Assembly (NCBI GenBank): GCA_947493325.1
Contig: CANLQI010000001.1
Span: forward strand, 438,501-502,500
Length of the DNA: 64,000 bases
Reading direction: 5' to 3'
Source: an uncultured Sphingomonadaceae bacterium
GTDB taxonomy: Bacteria; Pseudomonadota; Alphaproteobacteria; Sphingomonadales; Sphingomonadaceae
This document shows, piece by piece, positions 60,159 through 64,000 of the stretch; the first letter of the stretch is position 1; each line of letters starts with the position of its first letter. A model generated the notes under the pieces. It did no database searches and was not told the origin of the DNA. It saw only the letters and a program-made list of their open reading frames with translations. Made by a program: the position numbers and the translations under genes.

Positions 60159-60845
60159 ATGGTCTTTCGGTCGGTTTTTAAGTCGCTGGCATTTTTTGCA
60201 ATGCTGCCTTTCGCCATGTCAGTGGCGCAGGCGCAGGAAGCGGAAACAGAAGAGGTAGCGCCTGTGGCAGCACCTGCAGTGGCGCCGGAAGAAAACATGC
60301 TGCGCCTTGACCTGTCCACCGGCGGCAGTGTGACAATCCGCCTGCAACCCGAATGGGCGCCCAACCATGTCGAACGTATCAAGACCCTAACGCGGCAGGG
60401 GTTCTATGATGGTGTTGTTTTCCACCGCGTGATCGAAGGTTTTATGGCGCAGACCGGCGATCCCACAGGCACGGGGCAAGGCGGTTCGAACCTGCCCGAT
60501 CTGGAAGCCGAATTTAACAAGGTTCCGCACCTGCGCGGCAGTGTGTCGATGGCGCGTACCAGCGAACCCAATACGGCGAACAGCCAGTTTTTCATCGTAT
60601 TTTATCCGCGTTTTTCGCTGGATAATAATTACACCAATTTTGGGCGTGTCATATCGGGTATGCAATATGTTGACGCCATTGTGCGCGGCGAACCGCCTGC
60701 GAACCCGACCCGGATATTGCAGGCTTCCATTGTTGCCGACAACAAACCGCTGCCGAATTTTAACGCACCGGTATCGCCAATGGAGCAGGATATTGGTGTC
60801 GATGAATTGAATGCACCGCTCACGACGCAGCCTATTCAGAACTGA
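60159..60845 (+). CDS. Exported peptidyl-prolyl cis-trans isomerase (cyclophilin)
   Basis: 228 residues from MVFRSVFKSLAFFAMLPFAM, with a signal peptide ending SVAQAQE near 25 and GGAG before the ATG. A Pro/Ala/Glu linker leads to a cyclophilin domain (about 45-200): GVVFHRVIEGFMAQTGDPTG with catalytic Arg, GSVSMART and NSQFFIVFYPRFSLDNNYTNFG. It is a periplasmic folding helper. queA starts 65 bp downstream on the same strand. Confidence 0.93.
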   Translation: MVFRSVFKSLAFFAMLPFAMSVAQAQEAETEEVAPVAAPAVAPEENMLRLDLSTGGSVTIRLQPEWAPNHVERIKTLTRQGFYDGVVFHRVIEGFMAQTGDPTGTGQGGSNLPDLEAEFNKVPHLRGSVSMARTSEPNTANSQFFIVFYPRFSLDNNYTNFGRVISGMQYVDAIVRGEPPANPTRILQASIVADNKPLPNFNAPVSPMEQDIGVDELNAPLTTQPIQN

Positions 60846-60910
60846 TCAGTTAAAATTATCGCAAACTTCCGGCTTCCGCTTGTGCGGCAAGGCGGCTAAG
60901 CACCTGTCCC

Positions 60911-61939
60911 ATGAAAACAGACCTTTTCGATTTCGACCTGCCGCAGGAAAATATTGCCTTGCGCCCGGTAAGCCCGCGCGATGCCGCGCGAATGCTGTGT
61001 GTGCGCAGTGATGGCGGCATGGCGGATAAGACTGTGCTCGATCTGCCCGATATGCTCGAACCCGGCGATATACTCGTTTTCAACGACACGCGCGTTATCC
61101 CCGCACAACTGACTGGCATGCGCGGTAATGCCACCATCGGCGCGACATTGCACAAACGCATCGACCTGCGCCGGTGGCAGGCTTTTATCCGCAATGCCAA
61201 ACGGCTGAAAATCGGTGATATCATTGATTTTGGGCATGATGTGGCTGCTGCTGCCGAAGAGCGGCTGGCTGACGGCAGCTTTATTCTGGCCTTTGCAGGC
61301 GATGAACCGGTGGAAGTGTTGCTGGAGCGCGCGGGAACCATGCCTTTGCCGCCCTATATCGCGAGCAAGCGTGATGTCGACGAAAAAGATGCACAGGATT
61401 ATCAGACCCGCTTTGCGCGCGAAAAAGGCGCTGTTGCCGCGCCCACCGCGGCGCTGCATTTCACGGACCGGCTGATGAATAAACTCGCCGCGCGCGGGAT
61501 AGGGCATGAAATGCTGACACTGCATGTGGGGGCGGGCACATTCATGCCAGTGAAAGTTGATGACACCGATGCGCATCAGATGCACAGCGAGTGGGGCCGG
61601 ATCGATGCGGATGTCGCACAGCGGTTAAATACCGCCCGCGCAAATGGCCACCGGGTCGTTGCAGTCGGCACAACCTCGCTCCGCCTGCTGGAAAGCGCGG
61701 CATCGCAAGACGGGGTTATCGGTGCCTATGAAGGCGATACTGATATTTTCATCACACCCGGCTACAATTTCCGCGCGATTGATGGATTGATGACCAATTT
61801 CCATCTGCCCAAATCGACACTGTTCATGTTGGTAAGCGCGCTGATGGGGCGCGAGGTGATGCTGGATGCCTATGCCCATGCCATTGCGCAGAATTACCGT
61901 TTCTACAGCTATGGCGACAGCAGTCTGTTGTTGCCTTAA
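60911..61939 (+). CDS. queA: S-adenosylmethionine:tRNA ribosyltransferase-isomerase
   Basis: 342 residues. Adds the cyclopentene ring precursor in queuosine synthesis on t[25 protein letters not shown] at the start, [13 protein letters not shown] near 55, [12 protein letters not shown] near 205, [12 protein letters not shown] near 255 and [20 protein letters not shown] near 295 cover all QueA blocks. Its stop overlaps the stop of a convergent lipoprotein gene. tgt, its pathway partner, lies 890 bp downstream. Confidence 0.97.
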   Translation: MKTDLFDFDLPQENIALRPVSPRDAARMLCVRSDGGMADKTVLDLPDMLEPGDILVFNDTRVIPAQLTGMRGNATIGATLHKRIDLRRWQAFIRNAKRLKIGDIIDFGHDVAAAAEERLADGSFILAFAGDEPVEVLLERAGTMPLPPYIASKRDVDEKDAQDYQTRFAREKGAVAAPTAALHFTDRLMNKLAARGIGHEMLTLHVGAGTFMPVKVDDTDAHQMHSEWGRIDADVAQRLNTARANGHRVVAVGTTSLRLLESAASQDGVIGAYEGDTDIFITPGYNFRAIDGLMTNFHLPKSTLFMLVSALMGREVMLDAYAHAIAQNYRFYSYGDSSLLLP

Positions 61940-62241
61940 TCATCTGCATCCGGCAGATTTTTCGCTGTCATTTCCAGCGTTCCGCCCAGTTCCTTGCAGC
62001 TTCCCGCATCCACCGCTTTCCACGCATTGCCCTGATAATCCTTGCGGGAGGTGCCTGCGCAATTGACGGTGCCGGGGCCATTGGCGCAGTCATTCTGTCC
62101 GGCCAGCGCAATGCCATAGCATTTTTCGCGTGGCGGCATTTCGACCAGCGTGTCATTCTCTTCAACCTCACCGCATGCGGATAACAGTGCGCCCGCCAAT
62201 AGGGCGGCGGCAAGTCCGTTGTGGTGGGAGTGGTCTTTCAT
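61936..62241 (-). CDS. DUF2282/bufferin-like lipoprotein 1
   Basis: 101 residues. Signal peptide with lipobox LLSAC (lipid Cys23) after a His-rich start (KDHSHHNG). The mature core [19 protein letters not shown] ... [20 protein letters not shown] ... CKELGG matches the DUF2282 family, with four Cys (41, 52, 61, 82). Family members called bufferins are modified copper-binding peptides made with DUF692 and partner enzymes; none of these is nearby. The lipobox and lone setting set it apart. Role is unknown. Convergent with queA. Confidence 0.82.
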   Translation of the reverse strand: MKDHSHHNGLAAALLAGALLSACGEVEENDTLVEMPPREKCYGIALAGQNDCANGPGTVNCAGTSRKDYQGNAWKAVDAGSCKELGGTLEMTAKNLPDADD

Positions 62242-62280
62242 ATTGCGGCTAATCCCACAAGCTACAGGCGATTGCCATAA

Positions 62281-62309
62281 AAAAAGCGGCTCCAGAGGGG
62301 CCGCTTTTT
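62281..62309 (-). terminator. Terminator between the two bufferin-like genes
   Basis: Perfect 10-bp stem AAAAAGCGGC / GCCGCTTTTT with a 9-nt loop, continuing into a T run on the leftward strand. It ends transcripts of the gene at 62329, so the two related genes probably have separate promoters. Confidence 0.85.
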
Positions 62310-62328
62310 CGAATTATAATGGAATGAT

Positions 62329-62679
62329 TTAGGCTGGAAGGCCCTGGTCATTATTGTCCTGTTCGGTGAGCGTGCCGCCCATTTCGTTACACGCTTCTTC
62401 GCCGCCATCGACATATTTCCAGGCATTGCCCTGATAATCGACGGTTGATGTGCCTGAACAGGTGGTGCCGGGGCCAGCTGCGCAGTCATTTTTACCTGCG
62501 AGCGATACGCCAAAGCATTTTACCTTATCCGCCGCATCGGCAGATACGGTTTCAACACCTTCCGCCGTTTCGGTTCCCGCCGCTGCCGCGTCATCCGCTT
62601 TTTCTGCGCCTGAACATGCTGCAAGCGAAGCTGCCGCGATCATGGAGGCGGCAATCCCGCCCATTTTTGAGGTTTTCAT
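62329..62679 (-). CDS. DUF2282/bufferin-like lipoprotein 2
   Basis: 116 residues. Lipobox SLAAC (Cys22), an acidic Ala-rich tether (about 25-50), then [18 protein letters not shown] ... [20 protein letters not shown] ... CNEMGG with Cys55, 66, 74 and 97. It is a paralogue of the gene at 61936: the order of Cys and the YQGNAWK block are identical. A GGAG site lies before the ATG. Likely anchored in the outer membrane facing the periplasm. Metal or thiol-stress binding is suggested by family only. Confidence 0.85.
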   Translation of the reverse strand: MKTSKMGGIAASMIAAASLAACSGAEKADDAAAAGTETAEGVETVSADAADKVKCFGVSLAGKNDCAAGPGTTCSGTSTVDYQGNAWKYVDGGEEACNEMGGTLTEQDNNDQGLPA

Positions 62680-62830
62680 TTATATTCTCCGTCACGATTG
62701 ACCCATCCGGGCCGATATTGGTGGTTCCCTACCGCCGAGTGCAATGTCTCGCATATCGCTGCGTCCGGGTCAATAAAGCCCTGCTTTAGGCGATTGTATC
62801 CACGGAACATTGCCGCTACAGCGCGGTTCT

Positions 62831-63976
62831 ATGAGCGATAGCAATTCCACACCCCGCCCCAGGTTTGATTTCGATATCCATGCGCGTGATGGCAAGGCGC
62901 GCACGGGCATGCTGCATATGCGGCGCGGCGATATCCGCACGCCCGCCTTTATGCCGGTGGGCACGGCGGCCACGGTCAAGGCGATGAAAACGGATGATGT
63001 GCGTGCCAGCGGTGCAGACATCATCCTGGGCAACACCTATCACCTGATGCTGCGTCCGGGGGCGGAGCGCATGGCGCGGCTGGGCGGGCTGCATGATTTC
63101 ATGAACTGGGACCGGCCGATATTGACCGATAGCGGCGGTTATCAGGTGATGAGCCTTTCCGGCCTTACCAAAATGTCCGAAGATGGTGTGGAGTTCAAAA
63201 GCCATCTTGATGGCTCTCGCCATATGCTGACGCCGGAGCGGTCAATGGAAATTCAGCGGCTTTTGGGCAGCGATATTGTGATGGCCTTTGATGAATGCAC
63301 GCCAAATGGCGCCAGCCCTGACGAAGCGGCCGCCTCCATGGAGCGGTCTATGCGCTGGGCACGGCGTTCGCGTGACGGGTTTGACAGCGGAGAAGAACAT
63401 GCCGCACGCGCGTCGCTGTTCGGTATTCAGCAAGGGTCACTGGATGAAAACCTGCGCCGGGTATCTGCCGATGCGCTTACCGATATTGGTTTCGATGGCT
63501 ATGCCATTGGCGGACTGGCCGTGGGGGAGGGGCAGGAGGCGATGTTTGGCGTGCTTGATTATGCGCCGTCGCAATTGCCCGATGACCGTCCGCGCTACTT
63601 GATGGGGGTGGGGAAACCAGACGATCTGGTCGGCGCGGTAGAGCGCGGCGTGGATATGTTCGACTGCGTGCTGCCCTCGCGCTCTGGCCGCAATGGTCAA
63701 GCGTTCACATGGACGGGGCCGCTCAATATCCGCAATGCGAAATTTGCCGAGGATCAAGAGCCTTTGGATAGCAAATGCGCTTGTCCGGTGTGCGGCACAT
63801 ATACGCGGGCCTATCTGCACCATCTGGTCCGGTCAAAAGAAATGCTGGGCGCAATTCTGATGACAGAGCATAATATCTTTTTCTACCAACAGCTTATGGC
63901 GGCGATGCGCGATGCGATAAGTGCAGGGAATTTTGCCGGTTTTACACGCGATTTTCGCGGCAGCTACGCGAGCTGA
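62831..63976 (+). CDS. tgt: Queuine/preQ1 tRNA-guanine transglycosylase
   Basis: 381 residues from [20 protein letters not shown]. Swaps guanine 34 for preQ1 in GUN-anticodon tRNAs. Blocks: [33 protein letters not shown] near 100 (substrate Asp), [20 protein letters not shown] near 220, [20 protein letters not shown] near 275 (nucleophile Asp) and the Zn site [16 protein letters not shown] near 315. Normally next to queA; here the two lipoprotein genes lie between. Ends 24 bp before the window edge, where nothing further is seen. Confidence 0.97.
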   Translation: MSDSNSTPRPRFDFDIHARDGKARTGMLHMRRGDIRTPAFMPVGTAATVKAMKTDDVRASGADIILGNTYHLMLRPGAERMARLGGLHDFMNWDRPILTDSGGYQVMSLSGLTKMSEDGVEFKSHLDGSRHMLTPERSMEIQRLLGSDIVMAFDECTPNGASPDEAAASMERSMRWARRSRDGFDSGEEHAARASLFGIQQGSLDENLRRVSADALTDIGFDGYAIGGLAVGEGQEAMFGVLDYAPSQLPDDRPRYLMGVGKPDDLVGAVERGVDMFDCVLPSRSGRNGQAFTWTGPLNIRNAKFAEDQEPLDSKCACPVCGTYTRAYLHHLVRSKEMLGAILMTEHNIFFYQQLMAAMRDAISAGNFAGFTRDFRGSYAS

Positions 63977-64000
63977 TCCAGGGTTCGGGTTATCCGGTCT

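Noticed and set aside
1-64000. CRISPR arrays, rRNA or tRNA genes, prophage, IS transposases
   Set aside because: No regularly spaced direct repeats, no rRNA signature, no tRNA T-loop/acceptor pattern noticed by eye, and no transposase or phage protein among the reading frames; a tRNAscan or Infernal run would be needed to exclude small RNAs fully.

Overview
The window reads as chromosomal core DNA of a sphingomonad-type alphaproteobacterium. Supporting signs are the run rpmH-rnpA-yidD-yidC-engB, proA-nadD-rsfS-rlmH followed by an EnvC-like peptidase and ctpA, ubiquinone genes (coq7, ubiG, coq4), a bactofilin next to an M23 peptidase, many CcrM-type GANTC sites in one promoter region, and mid-50s percent GC. 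The genus (perhaps Sphingopyxis/Sphingorhabdus-like) is an inference. No rRNA, tRNA, CRISPR, prophage or classical IS was seen.

Layout. 1-10.8 kb: murJ (cut by the window edge), secB, Tim44-like, mltA, smr, dapE, a GST, engB, a GIY-YIG nuclease unit, yidC, yidD, rnpA, rpmH and a PGPGW protein. 10.9-22.3 kb: comM, a SnoaL-like protein, bactofilin and M23 peptidase, then proA-nadD-rsfS-rlmH-envC-like-ctpA-dsbB-coq7 and a secreted protein. 22.7-33.1 kb: DUF885 protein, two PH-domain membrane proteins, nitronate monooxygenase, lysC, ubiG, GNAT, GST, VOC protein and a small outer-membrane protein. 33.2-40 kb: glutamate synthase (gltD, DUF2059, gltB). 40.4-50.3 kb: uppP, astD, selO, alpha/beta hydrolase, YfgM-like, bamB, der, Hpt protein, bacterioferritin and its ferredoxin. 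50.6-64 kb: DUF418 protein, nitroreductase, coq4, DUF3052, a DUF559 nuclease unit, purL, two small membrane proteins, xseB, ispA, coaD, cyclophilin, queA, two bufferin-like lipoproteins and tgt.

Functional themes are envelope building (murJ, mltA, uppP, bamB, yidC, secB, bactofilin/LytM, ctpA, dsbB), amino-acid and nitrogen metabolism (dapE, lysC, proA, gltBD, astD), quinone synthesis, tRNA/ribosome maturation (rnpA, queA, tgt, rlmH, rsfS, der, engB) and iron storage (bfr/bfd).

The least ordinary content is (1) several families of short palindromic dispersed repeats, one read in frame inside smr; (2) two units in which a small nuclease gene (GIY-YIG, DUF559) is bracketed by inverted copies of such palindromes, the first with an apparent ORF-less relative at 26.8 kb and the second next to a GC-shifted 3' end of purL; (3) two lipoprotein-type DUF2282/bufferin-like genes between queA and tgt without maturation genes; (4) seven GANTC sites in 146 bp between the morphogenesis genes and proA; (5) an rnpA gene whose conserved N-terminus lacks an ordinary start codon.
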